DNA from: JAFNAG01 sp963739235 | GTDB lineage: Bacteria > Acidobacteriota > UBA6911 | Length of the DNA: 64,000 nt | Direction: 5' to 3' | NCBI GenBank assembly: GCA_963739235.1 | Contig: CAVTZY010000042.1 | Location: 248,001 to 312,000 of the forward strand | Shown here: positions 30,011 to 40,474 of the stretch, piece by piece | Position numbering within the stretch: the first letter of the stretch is position 1 | Layout: every line of letters starts with the position of its first letter | Made by a program: the position numbers and the translations under genes | Notes under the pieces: generated by a model | What the model saw: only the letters and a program-made list of their open reading frames with translations | Databases searched by the model: none | What the model was told of the DNA's origin: nothing

Positions 30011-31899
30011 TCAAAAGCTTTTCTTAGTCACCGCGGCACGTTCCGGTATGGAGGCGGGAATTTGAAGCCAGACACCAACTTGCAGCGATTGAGGGGAGCG
30101 AATGCCATTTGTCCTTTGGAGAGCATCCACCGTAACCCGATATTGGGCGGCGATAGAACTCAGGGTCTCGCCCGCCTTGACCTGATGGCGGCGCGCCGCC
30201 GCGCCCTTGGAAGCAGATCCTGCTTCTGCCTTGGTCGTGGGTACTTTGAGCACGGCTCCGACACGCAGTGATTCCGGCGACTCAAGGTTGTTTGCCTGCT
30301 GGAGCGCGGCGATCGTGACATTGAAGCGCCGCGCGATGCTGATGAGCGTGTCGCCGGCCTGCACTTTATAGGTGCCGTTGGCAAGCGGCAGTGGCGCCGA
30401 TGGCGCAGCCGCACGCGCGGCTGCGCCGGTGGTAGGAACCACGAGCCAGGCGCCGGCCTGCAGCGACTTGGGAGATGAGAGATTGTTGGTCATCTGGAGC
30501 GCATCAACCGATACCCCGAATCGAGCCGCGATTCCTGACAACGTCTCCCCCGGTTGAACTTTGTAGCGCCCGTTGAACTCAGGATCGGCCTTGAGGTCCG
30601 CGGTGGGCAGGGATGCGAGCTTTTCGTAGAAATCGTCTCCCATTCCCGCCGGCACATTCAGCATGAAGTCCGGGTAGTCGGGCGGGGTATAGGAAGATCT
30701 CAAAGCCGGGTTGAGTCTGGTCAACACCTCCACCGGCACATCCAGCGCTTTCGCCGCAGCCTTGAGATTGATGCGCCTGCTAATCTTCACCTTGTCGAAG
30801 GCGAGCGGAGGCTCCAGTTCGACAGGGAGGCCGTATTTCTCCGGATTGCGAGCCAGGATGATGCTGGCCATGATCAGCGGGTATGTGATTTTTTGTCTCC
30901 TCCGGCATCTTCCGCTTCAAGTTCGCCAGATTCCAGAAATCGGATACGCCGCTCTTGTCGACCAGTCTCTGGATCGCTCCCTCGCCCCAGTTATAAGCGG
31001 CCAGAACGAGGTTCCAGTCGTGGAACATGGCGTAGAGGTCGTTGAGATATCGTGCCGCGGCACGCGTGGATTTTTCCGGATCGGAGCGCTCGTCGATATA
31101 TCGATCGACCCTCAAACCATAGCGGACCGCCGTTCCCTTTGTGAATTGCCAGATCCCCCTGGCCATGGCGCGCGACAGGGCATTGGTCATGAACAGGCTT
31201 TCGACTTGCGCGAGATACATCAGATCGCGAGGCACGGATTCCTCGCGGAAGATCTGCTCGATCATCTCCTGGTACCTGCCGGATCGCGTCAACCCGTCGA
31301 TGAAGAACTTTCTTCCCTTATCGAGCCAGAAGTTCATCGATTTATACACGCTCTCGTTGACGATCACCGGGATATCGTATTTCGAGTTCAGGATGTCGGC
31401 TTCGACTGCATCCTTGAGGGACGGGTCGACCTGGATCGGGATCAGATCCAGCTTTCTCCAGCTCATCGAGCACGGCACGCTCCGGCTTGGATATCTCATC
31501 GTCGTCCGGACGCAGGTAGCGGGATTCGTCCCGCTGGATGCGCTGGATGAGATCCTGGAAATAGCGATTGAGCCCAGGCGTGGAGCTGATGTCCCATTCG
31601 GATTCCAGGAGCAGGTCGACGGCGGTATCGAACTCGATGCGCGCCCGCGCCGAATCGCCCGCTTTGATCAGACTAGATCCCTCGAGATAGCGCGCCTCGC
31701 TGGTGCACGCCATGGCACGCATCTTGTCGGGAATATTGGATCCTCTGGAAGATACGCAGCGACGTTACTTGCGGCCTTGCTGTCCATGAGCGAGGAGGCG
31801 GCTCCGAGGATTACACGCTGAGGTTGACAGAGGACCAGCGCAGGGGCAAGAAAAGCGCATAGTCCCGCGAGAGCGGGAATGGGCAGAGTGCCGCTTCAT
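30011..31899 (-). CDS. LysM-containing membrane-bound lytic transglycosylase (MltD-like); frameshifted
   Basis: Three consecutive frames form one protein of about 630 residues: an N-terminal domain (RAMACTSEARYLEGSSLI), the SLT/MltD transglycosylase domain with catalytic Glu in YLAQVESLFMTNALS and the conserved GIWQFTKGTA, then three LysM domains (GRYKVQPGETLSGIAARFG, GTYKVQAGDTLISIARRFN, RRHQVKAGETLSSIAAQYR) at the C-terminus. It would cleave peptidoglycan. Frame changes lie near 31740, 31455 and 30880. The start is uncertain; an ATG at 31899 is compatible with a hydrophobic signal in a neighbouring frame. Confidence 0.8.
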
Positions 31900-31918
31900 G
31901 GTTTTGCAGTCGGACCGG

Positions 31919-33600
31919 CTACTTTTTGATTTCTTGGGCCGCAGCAACCGGAGGTAGTTTTCCGGTCGTCATCAATACTCTTGCTTCCGGCAACACTTCC
32001 AGGGCCTTCTGAACCTGAGTATCGCCTTGGATCGCCACGCGGAAGCCCTCCTCGAGCCCGAAGGAGGATGTATAGATTTCCTGTTTGATACGCCGCTTGA
32101 TGAACTCGATGTTATCGCTGAGGTCCTGGCCGGTAAATTCCACCTTCCGGCTGCGCAGGAATTCTTTGAAATCGTCCAGAATAGCATCGGTGATTTCGAG
32201 CCTGGCAGCCGACGCCGTATCCTCGCGAGGCGTGGCCGGTTTTACCTCATCGTTCTTGATTGGCAGGCGAAAACTGCTGGCTGCCGGTACCTGCCCGGAG
32301 GCAAGGCGGCGCGCATATTCGAAAAACATGTCTTTTGAATTCAATAAAGCTTCGAACCGATTGAGTTCGCGTAAAGAGACTTTTACGTCCGGGGTAATGC
32401 CGCCGCCGCCGAGAACCTGCCGGCCGCTGTCGGTGGTCTTGATTTCGTTCGGCCTGCTCTCGCTGCCAGGGGCATCAGGCAGATTGTAGTAGTCGAATGC
32501 CGATCCGGAATAATCGCGCTGGATCAGCCGCCCGCTGGGAGTGTAATATCTCGCCGTAGTCAGCGCCATCCCGGTATCGTTTTCCATCGTATAAACGGAC
32601 TGCACCAATCCCTTGCCGAAGCTGGTCTCGCCGACGATCAGCGCCCGATCGTGATCCTGCAGCGCGCCGGCCACGATCTCCGAGGCGCTCGCGCTGTGCT
32701 TGTTGATCAGCACCACCAGCGGGACCTGGATCTTCTCCAGGCTGGGTGCGGCGTAAGCTCGGGTCGAACCCTGAATCCGGCCCTTGGTGGAAACTACCAG
32801 ATCGTCCTTGCGAATGAAGAAATCCGTGACATCGATCGCCTGGTTCAGCAGGCCGCCCGGATTGTCGCGCAAGTCCAGAATCAGGCCTGAAAGCTTGCCG
32901 GCCCCAAGCTTGTCCAGCTTCTTCCGCAGCTCATCGGCCGTCGACTCCGAAAAGCGGTCGATCTTGATGTAGCCCACGCCAGGCTTAACCTCGAAGGCAT
33001 AGGGGACGGTAATGATCGGAATCTCATCCCGCTCGACCTTGAACTGCAAGCGGAGTCGCGGATGCCGGGCCGCTCAATGGTGACTTCAACCGTGGTTCCG
33101 CGCGGGCCGCGCAGATGGTCGACGACCTCATCCTGGGTCCAATCATCAATGCTTTCGACCATTGACCTTGGCGATGACATCGCCGGCTCGCAGGCCGCGC
33201 TTCTCCGCGGGAGAGCCGATCGAAGGCGGCTCCACGATCACCACCTTGCCGCGATCGCTTCTCGGGAGAAGCGCCCGCACACGAATGCCCAGGCCAAAAT
33301 ATTTGCTGTGCTGATCTTCACTCAGGCGAGCGAACTCCTTGGGATCGAAAAAGCTGGAGTGCGGGTCCAACGTGCGGAGCATTCCTTTGATTGCGCTGTA
33401 CACCAGCTTGTCTGCGGCGATATTGTCGACATGATTCTTCTGGATGATGTCAACGGCCTCGGTAAATTCGCGCAGAAACTCGTTGGGAGAACTTTGTGCA
33501 GGCCCGGATCCCGCTGCAACGTCGACCTCCAAGGAACCCACCCGCCAGGGAGGAAGCCAGCACGATCGAGAATCGCAAGGACTGCAAATCTATGTTTCAT
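31919..33600 (-). CDS. Carboxy-terminal processing protease, S41 family (CtpA-like); frameshifted
   Basis: Four overlapping frames make one protein of about 560 residues: signal region (start 33600), helical N-domain (FLREFTEAVDIIQKNHVD, HSSFFDPKEFA), PDZ domain (GDVIAKVNG, then EVVDHLRGPRGTTVEVTIER) and S41 core (GYIKIDRFSESTADELRKKL, LILDLRDNPGGLL). Catalytic Ser is in NKHSASASEIVAGAL and the Lys in GETSFGKGLVQSVY. It cuts C-termini of periplasmic substrates. Frame changes lie near 33510, 33165 and 33050. It is divergent from tatA. Confidence 0.85.
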
Positions 33601-33981
33601 AAGGAGATTGCTCCAAATCTAGGGCTACGCATCTAGTCGAGTATATCATGCGATCTCAGGGGTAGCAAGGTGAAGAAGGCGGAATGCGGAAGTCAGCAGA
33701 AAGAATACAGAATGCAGAATTTAGAATACAGAATGTGGTAATTAGGTTAGCCGGGCAGACCCTCAAGAGTAGGTTGCGAAAGTGCGCCAGATCTCCGCCA
33801 GACACAATGGAATCCCATCCCCCTCCCTCTTCGAATCCTGCCTTCTGAATTCTGTATTCTATATTCTTTTTCCCGGCTTCCGTCTCCTTCCTCCATTCCT
33901 TGACTTGATGGGTACCCTAAACTAGACTTGCTCTTGGCAAAGTGCTGCTCCTATCTGGGGCATCAGAAAGCGGGTAACAGT
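33601..33981. other. Intergenic region with inverted heptanucleotide repeats
   Basis: This is about 380 bp between divergent ctpA-like and tatA. A run of 7-bp units (AGAATAC, AGAATGC, AGAATTT, AGAATAC, AGAATG) at 33702-33735 faces an inverted set at about 33844-33868 (ATTCTGTATTCTATATTCT), so the region can fold into a long hairpin. Similar heptads occur at 53.5-53.7 kb. Confidence 0.65.
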
Positions 33982-34242
33982 ATGGGCTCCCTGGGTATGC
34001 AGGAAATTATCGTGATTTTCGTGCTGGCACTGATCATTTTCGGGCCGCGAAAATTGCCGGAAATCGGAAAGTCGCTCGGGAAAGGGCTTCAGGAGTTTAA
34101 AAAGGCCTCCAATGATCTGAAACGGACCTGGGAAGAGGAAGTCCAGCTCGATAAGGAAAAGGAGACCATGAACAATCTTCTCAAGGACACCTCGGCCGAT
34201 CTGCAAAAAGATCTCTCTGTCGATGTCAAAGATGCTAAATGA
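33982..34242 (+). CDS. tatA: Sec-independent translocase subunit TatA/E
   Basis: The protein has 86 residues from the ATG at 33982. LGMQEIIVIFVLALIIFGPRKLPEIGKSLGKGLQEFKK is the TatA signature (membrane helix about 7-22, FGP hinge, amphipathic helix), with a charged tail. With TatC downstream it forms the pore for folded, RR-signal proteins, for example the GH127 enzyme at 7.4 kb. Its stop overlaps the tatC ATG. Confidence 0.93.
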   Translation: MGSLGMQEIIVIFVLALIIFGPRKLPEIGKSLGKGLQEFKKASNDLKRTWEEEVQLDKEKETMNNLLKDTSADLQKDLSVDVKDAK

Positions 34243-35034
34243 GCGACCTGACGAACTGAGCTCGACCCCGAGACCGGCCAGTCCGAGCCGGAAGAAGAAA
34301 CCGGCAAGATGTCCTTCCTCGACCACCTGGATGAGCTGAGGAAACGTCTGGTCCGCATCATTACCTACCTCGGACTTGGATTCATCGTCTGTTGGATTTA
34401 TCACAAGCCCATCTACCGCTTCATCCAAAAGCCGATCGAGGCATCGCTGCCGAGTGGGGCGAAGCTGATGTACACCAACCCCACCGAACCTTTCATTCTC
34501 TACATGAAGGTGGCGTTCGTCGCGAGCATCTTCGTGACGGTTCCCTTGTCGCTATACGAAGTCTGGAAGTTCATTGCCCCGGGCCTGTATCGCCGCGAGA
34601 AGCGATATGTGGTCCCCTTCCTGGTCTCCTCCGTGCTTCTGTTCCTGGCCGGCGGCGCGTTCTGTTACATCTACGTCCTCCCTCAAGCCTACGATTTCCT
34701 CATCGGTTTCGGCAGTGACTTTCTGCCGCTGATCTCGATCAACGAGTATTGGGACATGACCCTGATGATGCTCCTGGGCTTTGGATTGATCTTCGAGATG
34801 CCCGTGATTGTGGCCTTCCTTTCCCTGTGGGGGCTGGTCAGCGCGCACTTTCTGTGGAGCAAGTTCAAATACTCGATCGTCATCATGGTCGCCCTTGCCG
34901 CCATCATTTCGCCGACCGGCGATGCATTCAACCTGATGATCTGGTCGGCGCCCATGATCGTCCTCTACCTGCTCAGCATAGGCGTAGCCGCGATCTTCGG
35001 CTGGCGCCGCAAAAAGCGGCAAGCCTCCTCCTAA
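34239..35034 (+). CDS. tatC: Sec-independent translocase subunit TatC, one-base frameshift near the start
   Basis: The protein has about 265 residues with six membrane helices. MSFLDHLDELRKRL, YTNPTEPFILYMKVA and FEMPVIVAFLSLWG are TatC landmarks, with YYE-type loops between. The ATG at 34239 overlaps the tatA stop. That frame gives MSDLTN then stops; omitting one T near 34256 continues into ELDPETGQSEPEEETGK and the TatC core. The intact frame from 34309 alone would lack this acidic N-terminus. This is probably an indel error. Confidence 0.92.
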
Positions 35035-35131
35035 AAGAATCTCCACTGCTCAACGCAGAGCTCTTGCGACGGTTCGTCGTTATTGAAATCAGAAACTCCA
35101 TGTGCCCCATGGGGCCCAGCGCCGAAGGCGC

Positions 35132-35278
35132 GCTCCATACCAGCCTGGGGCAACGCCCCAGGATTGGGGAATGGCAGAAAAGAAGGGCTGAAGGCCCGCT
35201 CCAAATGGAACGGGCTTTCAGCCCTATAAACAAAAATCGCCCCAGCACCTGGGGCGTTGCCCCAGGCTGGTATGGAGC
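35132..35278. repeat. Long nested inverted repeat
   Basis: Outer arms of 30 bp, 35132-35161 and 35249-35278, are exact reverse complements (ending CCTGGGGCAACGCCCCAG). Inside lie a second pair at 35184-35198 and 35211-35225 with one mismatch. It is intergenic between convergent tatC and dusB, with no coding sign. Confidence 0.8.
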
Positions 35279-35494
35279 GGGCCTTCGGCCCTGTTTCGCG
35301 AACCAAGTTTCCGGAGAGGCAGCAGAGAAAACGCAGAGAAGACAACATACGTCGGATCGGTGAGCAAGAGCGAAGGGAAGAGGCCGTCTCTTCCTTTCGC
35401 TCTTGTACGAGTTGACCGTGTCCCCTATCTTTCTTCGCGTTTTCTCGGCGTGCTCTGCGGCCTCTGCGTTGTAGTTTTTGGTCGCGGCCATGCT

Positions 35495-36460
35495 TCAGGG
35501 CCGGCGGAAGTGGTCCTTGATCAGATGCAGGATTTCATCCGAAGTGTGTGCGGAGTGGATTGCGGCGCGCAGGCGTGCTCCGCCGGGAATACCCCTGGAC
35601 AGGTATCCGCCCACTCGTTTCATTTTTCCCGCCGCGACGATCGGGGGGACACTCTGTGCCAGGCTCGTGAGGAATGAAAGCATGAAACGCGCCTTCTCCT
35701 CCACGCTCACTTGACACACGACATTTCCACCCATGAAATCATGGCACTGCCGCATCAACCAGGGATTGCTCAGGACGCCGCGTCCGATCATGACCCCATC
35801 CACGCCGGTTTCGCGGAACATGCGCTCTGCATCGCCGGGCTCGAAAATGTCTCCATTGCCGATGATCGGGATCTTGGCTGCCTCCTTGACCCGCGCAATC
35901 GCGGACCAGTCCGCCTGGCCGGCAAATAAATCGCAGCGCGTCCGGCCGTGGACAGTAAGAGCTTCGACGCCGCAACCCTCGGCGAGTTTCAGGACTTCGA
36001 GGGCATTGATGCTGCTCCGGTCCCAGCCCGTGCGGATCTTTGCCGTAAGCGGAATCGTCACCGACCTGCGAACCGCGGAAAAAATCATCTCCAGCAGAGG
36101 AATATCGCGCAGCAGGTTGCTGCCACCCCCCTGCTTGACGACCTTTTTGACCGGGCACCCCACGTTGATATCGACCAGGTCGGCGCCCATGTCCTGCACC
36201 ATGGCCGCAGATTCCGCCATGCGCGCCGGATCGGAGCCAAAAATCTGGATGGAAATTGGTCGTTCGCAATCCTCAAAGCGCGTCAGGTGCAGAGTCCGGT
36301 CCTGGCGGCGAGTCATTCCCTCCGTGCTGACGAGTTCCGAGACAACCAGGCCACATCCCCCGAGAGACTTGATCGTCCGGCGGAAAAGTGAATCCGTGTG
36401 TCCGGCGATCGGTGCCAGCACGAGAGGCGGATTGATCTCAATATCCCGGATCCTTAACAT
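35495..36460 (-). CDS. dusB: tRNA-dihydrouridine synthase (DusB-type)
   Basis: The protein has 321 residues. This FMN TIM-barrel enzyme reduces uridines in the tRNA D-loop. Signatures are LVLAPIAGHTDSLFRR at the start, DINVGCPVKKVVKQGGGSNLL with the catalytic Cys (about 100), LTAKIRTGW, LTVHGRTR and IIGNGDIF, with the FMN phosphate loop VDGVMIGRGVLSNPWL. The gene is intact. A family B hairpin follows upstream of its start at 36.5 kb. Confidence 0.92.
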   Translation of the reverse strand: MLRIRDIEINPPLVLAPIAGHTDSLFRRTIKSLGGCGLVVSELVSTEGMTRRQDRTLHLTRFEDCERPISIQIFGSDPARMAESAAMVQDMGADLVDINVGCPVKKVVKQGGGSNLLRDIPLLEMIFSAVRRSVTIPLTAKIRTGWDRSSINALEVLKLAEGCGVEALTVHGRTRCDLFAGQADWSAIARVKEAAKIPIIGNGDIFEPGDAERMFRETGVDGVMIGRGVLSNPWLMRQCHDFMGGNVVCQVSVEEKARFMLSFLTSLAQSVPPIVAAGKMKRVGGYLSRGIPGGARLRAAIHSAHTSDEILHLIKDHFRRP

Positions 36461-36491
36461 GGGGAATGATTATAGCATTGTACCCACGCGT

Positions 36492-36555
36492 GATCGCCGA
36501 GACCGCAGAGGCAAGCTATTGAAAAACTAAAGATTTCTCTGCGGTCTCGGCGATC
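36492..36555. repeat. Family B hairpin repeat
   Basis: GATCGCCGAGACCGCAGAG (36492-36510) and CTCTGCGGTCTCGGCGATC (36537-36555) are perfect 19-bp inverted arms around a 26-base loop. It lies upstream of the dusB start. Confidence 0.75.
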
Positions 36556-36859
36556 TATCTGCGGTGAGATTCTTTGGTTGCGCCATGCCACGCCGTGTCA
36601 TTCGTGGCGGCTTTTGCAGTTTTAGGACTTGTTGTTTTTGGAACAGGTCGGGCGCTGAAGATGAGGCATTGTGTCAGCTATTATTCAAAAAACTCGGGTT
36701 GAATTCAAATTATTGGATTTAACGAGGTGATTCGCACCTGTTGTCTCAAACCTAGTATCATCATAATCTAAAGGTAAATAACGACTTAGCATGTGTAGCT
36801 CCGGCACTGCCGAGGTTGGCATGCGAAATGCTTTAGAACTATTGGTAATTTCCCGTGAT

Positions 36860-37058
36860 CCAAGCTCAGTCTTAGAGCTAGGTGTATCGGAGAGGAGTCT
36901 TTCGCGGTCCCTTCCCGCGATGCCAGGGATCTCCAAGGCGATGCTGATTTAGTGCGAGACTGAGCTTGGCTAAACGAAATTTCGCAAACCGCGAAGACCT
37001 TCAAAGCCTCGAGGGAGTGGCTGTCGGCTCTCAGAGGTTTTGGAGGTCTTCGCGGTTT
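36860..37058. other. Intergenic DNA with two nested hairpins
   Basis: Element 1: CCAAGCTCAGTCT (36860-36872) with AGACTGAGCTTGG (36957-36969), enclosing a smaller TCGCGG/CCGCGA stem. Element 2: AAACCGCGAAGACCT (36986-37000) with AGGTCTTCGCGGTTT (37044-37058), with a further GCCTC/GAGGT-type stem inside. It lies 16 bp beyond the BlaI stop. It could be a structured RNA, a mobile-element remnant or a processing signal. I see no gene in the rest of 36556-37073. Confidence 0.55.
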
Positions 37059-37073
37059 TGTATTTGTGCAGGT

Positions 37074-37463
37074 TTATTTTGGGAGTTCGCCGGCCTGAGG
37101 CTCCTCGCCGGCGGTGGCTGGTTTGGCCTGGGTCAGCTTTACGGAAGCGCAGTTTTTCTCGATGAATCCGGCAAGTTCGGATTGGGATCCGCCGAAATAG
37201 GCATCGCGGACGTGTTCGATGATTCCCTTGAGGACCTGTTCGCGGCTGAGGAGGGCTGAATAGAGGTAGGCCTTCCCTTTCTTGCGCTGAGCGAGGATTC
37301 CCTTCCGATGCATTTTTTCCAGCACCGTCATAACGGTCGTATAGGCCAGGCTGCGTTCCGGGTTCACCCGCGACCAGACGGCTTTTACGCTTGCTTCTCC
37401 CAGCGGCCAGAGGATCTCCATCAACTCAAACTCGCCGGGGGTCAAATGGGCTGATTTCTTCAT
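37074..37463 (-). CDS. BlaI/MecI/CopY-family transcriptional repressor
   Basis: The protein has 129 residues. LTPGEFELMEILWPLGEAS, then AYTTVMTVLEKMHRKGIL and RKKGKAYLYSA, is the winged-helix of BlaI-type repressors, followed by the dimerisation helix and a Glu/Pro/Ala tail. BlaI proteins are usually paired with a BlaR sensor-protease; no BlaR gene is present here. Its start overlaps the stop of the upstream chaperone gene (ATGA), so it is in the same operon as the two SurA/PpiC-type proteins. Confidence 0.88.
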   Translation of the reverse strand: MKKSAHLTPGEFELMEILWPLGEASVKAVWSRVNPERSLAYTTVMTVLEKMHRKGILAQRKKGKAYLYSALLSREQVLKGIIEHVRDAYFGGSQSELAGFIEKNCASVKLTQAKPATAGEEPQAGELPK

Positions 37464-38444
37464 TTGCCGATACCCAATTCACCAAATTTCTGGATGTATG
37501 CGTCCTCTTTCAACTGTGCGATAAATCGCTCCAATTCCGGTTGGCGTTTCTGCTGATAAAGGAGCGTCTTGATATCGCTTCTAAGCTTATCATCGAAGGG
37601 GCGCACTAAGGAAGCCTTGCGGGCATCGACGCGAAAGATTGCGTAACCCTCGGAGATTTTGATGACCTCGGAGATGTCGCCTTCTTTCACCGATGCAATG
37701 GCCCCGGCGATTTGCGGGCTGAGTTTCGCAGTTTCAAAGGTTCCGATGGTCCCGCCTTTGGCAGCTGTTGCCCCTTTTGAATATTGGCTCGCCATGTTGG
37801 CAAATGCCTCCCCTTGCTGAATTCGCTTCCGATATTCATTCGCAAGGGTTTGCGCATGCCCGTCGCTACCGTTCGGAATCACGATCTCGCTCAGAGTGAC
37901 TTCCTCGGGAGTAGAGTATTCTTTGGTGTGCTCCTTGTAGAAGCGCTCGATCTCTTCGGCAAGAAGGGTGATGCGCGAGTCGACAAAATAGCCGATCACT
38001 TCCTGGATGATCATCTCCTTTTTGACTTCATCGCGGAACCCTGCCAGGGTCTTGCCCTGCTGCTGCAGCGCCTGTTCGAACTCGTCCATGTCCTTGAGTT
38101 TGTTTTGCTTGCGTAAATCTTCGAGGTAGGCGGAGACCTGGACGTCCATTCCCGATCCCATGCCGAGTTCCGTAGCTTTCTGCAGGATCAGCTTTTTGCG
38201 GATCAGCGTCTTCGAGGATGTTGTCCTGTTCCTTCTTGACTTCCTGGTCCAGCTGATCGCCGGTATATTTATCGGCCAATTCCTGCCTGATCCCGATCAT
38301 CTCCCGGTTGATATCCGACTGGGTAATGATGTCGTCGTTAACCTGAGCGACGATGCGGTCCACTATTTTTGCCGGTTTGGTTTGTGCCTGCAAACCTGAA
38401 CCCAGCATCAGCATCAAGCCCAAAAGCCATGCGATTCTTTTCAT
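37460..38444 (-). CDS. SurA-like periplasmic peptidyl-prolyl isomerase; frameshifted
   Basis: Two frames combine into a protein of about 328 residues: signal peptide (AWLLGLMLMLGSGLQAQ), SurA N-terminal helices (IVAQVNDDIITQSDINREMIGIR, then DEFEQALQQQGKTLAGFRDEVKKE) and a rotamase (parvulin) domain (EVTLSEIVI, ASQYSKGATAAKGGTIGTF, EGYAIFRVDAR). The frame changes near 38215 (ILED, then TLIRKKLILQKATELG in the other frame). It folds outer-membrane proteins. The start overlaps the upstream PpiC gene by 4 bp and its stop overlaps the BlaI start. Confidence 0.82.
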
Positions 38445-39416
38445 TGAGATAACCCTCCGCGGGAGGCGACCCGAGTGCCGACGTACTTAAAATCCAGCTT
38501 TTCGCGAACCAGGCGAACCTTGATTTGGCTTTCCAAAGCTGCCATTTCCTTCGCCAGTGCCTCCCTCTGCCGCTCCAGCAGCAGTTTTTCCTGAATCTGG
38601 TCTTCTACCTCGCTGTATTTTTGCTGGTGTGCCAGAGTTTTTTCGTCCAAAAAAAAGATATGATAACCGTACTGCGTTCGTACGATCTGACTGATGATTC
38701 CGGGTGCCAGGGGAAAGATGGCTTTCTCGAATTCGTCGGGCAACTCACCCCTCTGAAACGATCCTAGTTCTCCCCCTTCGGCTGCAGTCGGCGCCTTCGA
38801 ATACTGCCGGGCCAACTCCTTAAAATTCCTGTTCCGGTTTGCTCTTGAGCAAATCCTGGATTTTCTGAGCCTGCTCAAGAGTGTCGACGAGGATTTCACG
38901 CACTTTCACGATGTCGTTGCGAACAAAATCCTGGAGGTGCTCCTTGTAATAGGCTTCACACTCTTCCTGGGTCACTGCAAGACCCTTGAAAACCTGATTG
39001 CGCAGGTAATCCTGAACTTTCAGACTCTCGATCATGCTCTGCTCGAGGTCCTTATCGCGCTTGAGGTCACTGCTGCTGCCGCCGCCGTTGGCGGACAGCC
39101 TGTTGCGCATCGAATCAAGAGCCTGAGCATCGGGCTTGATCTTCAGCTCCTCTGCCTTATACAGCAGCAGTTTCTCCTCAATAAAGGAGTCCAGCAGGGC
39201 AGACTTCACATCGTCGGTTGCCTCCGAACTCCGCAATTCGCTCAAGCGGCTCTCAAAAAACCGCTCCAGATCGGCCTTGCCATAGCCTTTTTCGCCTACC
39301 CAGACCACGTAGGGGTTGCTTTCCGTTTTTCCTCGATCCCTCAGATCGCAGCTCTCAAGGCAGAAAAATGCAGGCAGGAAGATCAGGCCGAGCATGTGCC
39401 GCCGTCTTGGAGGCAT
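38441..39416 (-). CDS. PpiC-type peptidyl-prolyl isomerase lipoprotein; frameshifted
   Basis: The protein has about 325 residues. I chose the ATG at 39416, with AGGAGA 8 bp upstream. The N-terminus has a lipoprotein signal (FLPAFFCLESC). A SurA-like helical domain (ESRLSELRSSEATDDVKSALLDSFIEEKLLL) precedes a parvulin domain (FKELARQYSKAPTAAEGGELGSFQRGEL, TQYGYHIFFLDEK). The frame changes near 38825 (KSKPEQ then NRNFKELAR). Gene order mfd-ppiC-surA is known from other bacteria, and a piece of mfd indeed lies just upstream. Confidence 0.82.
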
Positions 39417-39537
39417 AGCCGACTCTCCTAATCCGAAAATCAATGCCTACTGACAAAACATAAATAATAGCGAATGGCCGCGGGAAAGTACACACTCTAC
39501 TCTATGAAGGCTCAACCCATAATCATAAACGAAAATA

Positions 39538-40474
39538 CCCCCTGTACGGCCACAAAATATTCCCTCCCTCCCGCCAATCCGTCCCGAAAGCAAAAACAGC
39601 CACGAAGAACACAAATCAGTCGAGTCCTCGATGGCTACCCCTATCTTTGTAGTGCTCAGGTGCCGGTTATTAGCGGATCTGGTCCAGGATCTTGTGGATG
39701 GCATCGAAAAGAGCCTGGGGAGGAAGATCTTCGGTCTCCATGGTAAGCACGCCCTGGGGCGAAAACGAGGCGCGTTTGTTGCGCGATACGAGCGCCAGAA
39801 GCTTCTGGGCGCTGACCTTGGACTGATCCACAAAACGGAAATGGATATGGTTGCGGCCGCGCTCGATCGTGTGAATCTGGAGTGCCATAGACTCTTGCCG
39901 GAGCGCTGCGTAGCGGAACAGCAACTCCACCTGATCCGGATAGGGGCCGAAACGATCGATCATCTCCTGCCGCAGACCCTCGAGCTCCTCGCGGTCGCGC
40001 GCCGAAGAGATGCGCTTGTACATGCGCAGGCGCTGGCTTTCATCGGCGATGTAGGACTCGGGAATGCGAATGTCGAGATTCAGCTTGATCGTGGAGGCAA
40101 TTTCAACTTCAGGTTTCTGCCCGCGCAGTTCCTCGACTGTCTGCTCGAGCAACTGACAGTAGAGGTCAAAACCTACCGCGTTGATGTGCCCATGTTGCTC
40201 TCCGCCGAGCAAGTTCCCTCCGCCCCGGATTTCGATGTCGAGGGCAGCGACCCGGAATCCGGTGCCCAGGTCGCTGAATTCGCGGATCGCGGCCAGCCGC
40301 TTGCGCGCCACCTCAGAGAGCACCTCATCGGATGGAACAAGCAAGTAGGCGTAGGCGCGCCGATCCGATCGCCCTACGCGTCCGCGCAGCTGATAGAGCT
40401 GCGCCATGCCGTAAAGGTCGGCCCGGTCGATGATGATGGTGTTCACCCTGGGAATATCCAGCCCGTTCTCGATA
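39538..40474. repeat. mfd 3'-end direct repeat, copy 1
   Basis: This block is about 90% identical to 47783-48861 in the same orientation, covering the last 260 codons of mfd and about 130 bp of downstream DNA. Copy 2 has about 140 extra bases at 47856-47997. At 40474 similarity stops abruptly and IS91-like sequence begins; at 39538 it stops in non-coding DNA. Confidence 0.8.
39670..40474 (-). pseudogene. mfd: Detached C-terminal fragment of mfd (transcription-repair coupling factor)
   Basis: An uninterrupted frame matches the last 260 residues of Mfd: TIIIDRADLYGMAQLYQLRGRVGRSDR (helicase motif VI) through the TRCF C-terminal domain (FRYAALRQESMALQIHTIE, LDQIR). The helicase front half, RNAP-binding and UvrB-like domains are missing. 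Upstream it runs directly into IS91-like sequence. It sits beside ppiC, where the 3' end of an intact mfd would be expected, so it may be the original gene end. It differs from the other copy by about 18 of 258 residues. Confidence 0.85.

Noticed and set aside
33702..33868. CRISPR array
   Set aside because: The repeat units are only 7 bp, without spacers, and appear in inverted sets; no cas genes.
36685..36936. 83-codon minus-strand frame in the gap before the BlaI gene
   Set aside because: No similarity, no ribosome site and it crosses the hairpin arms.
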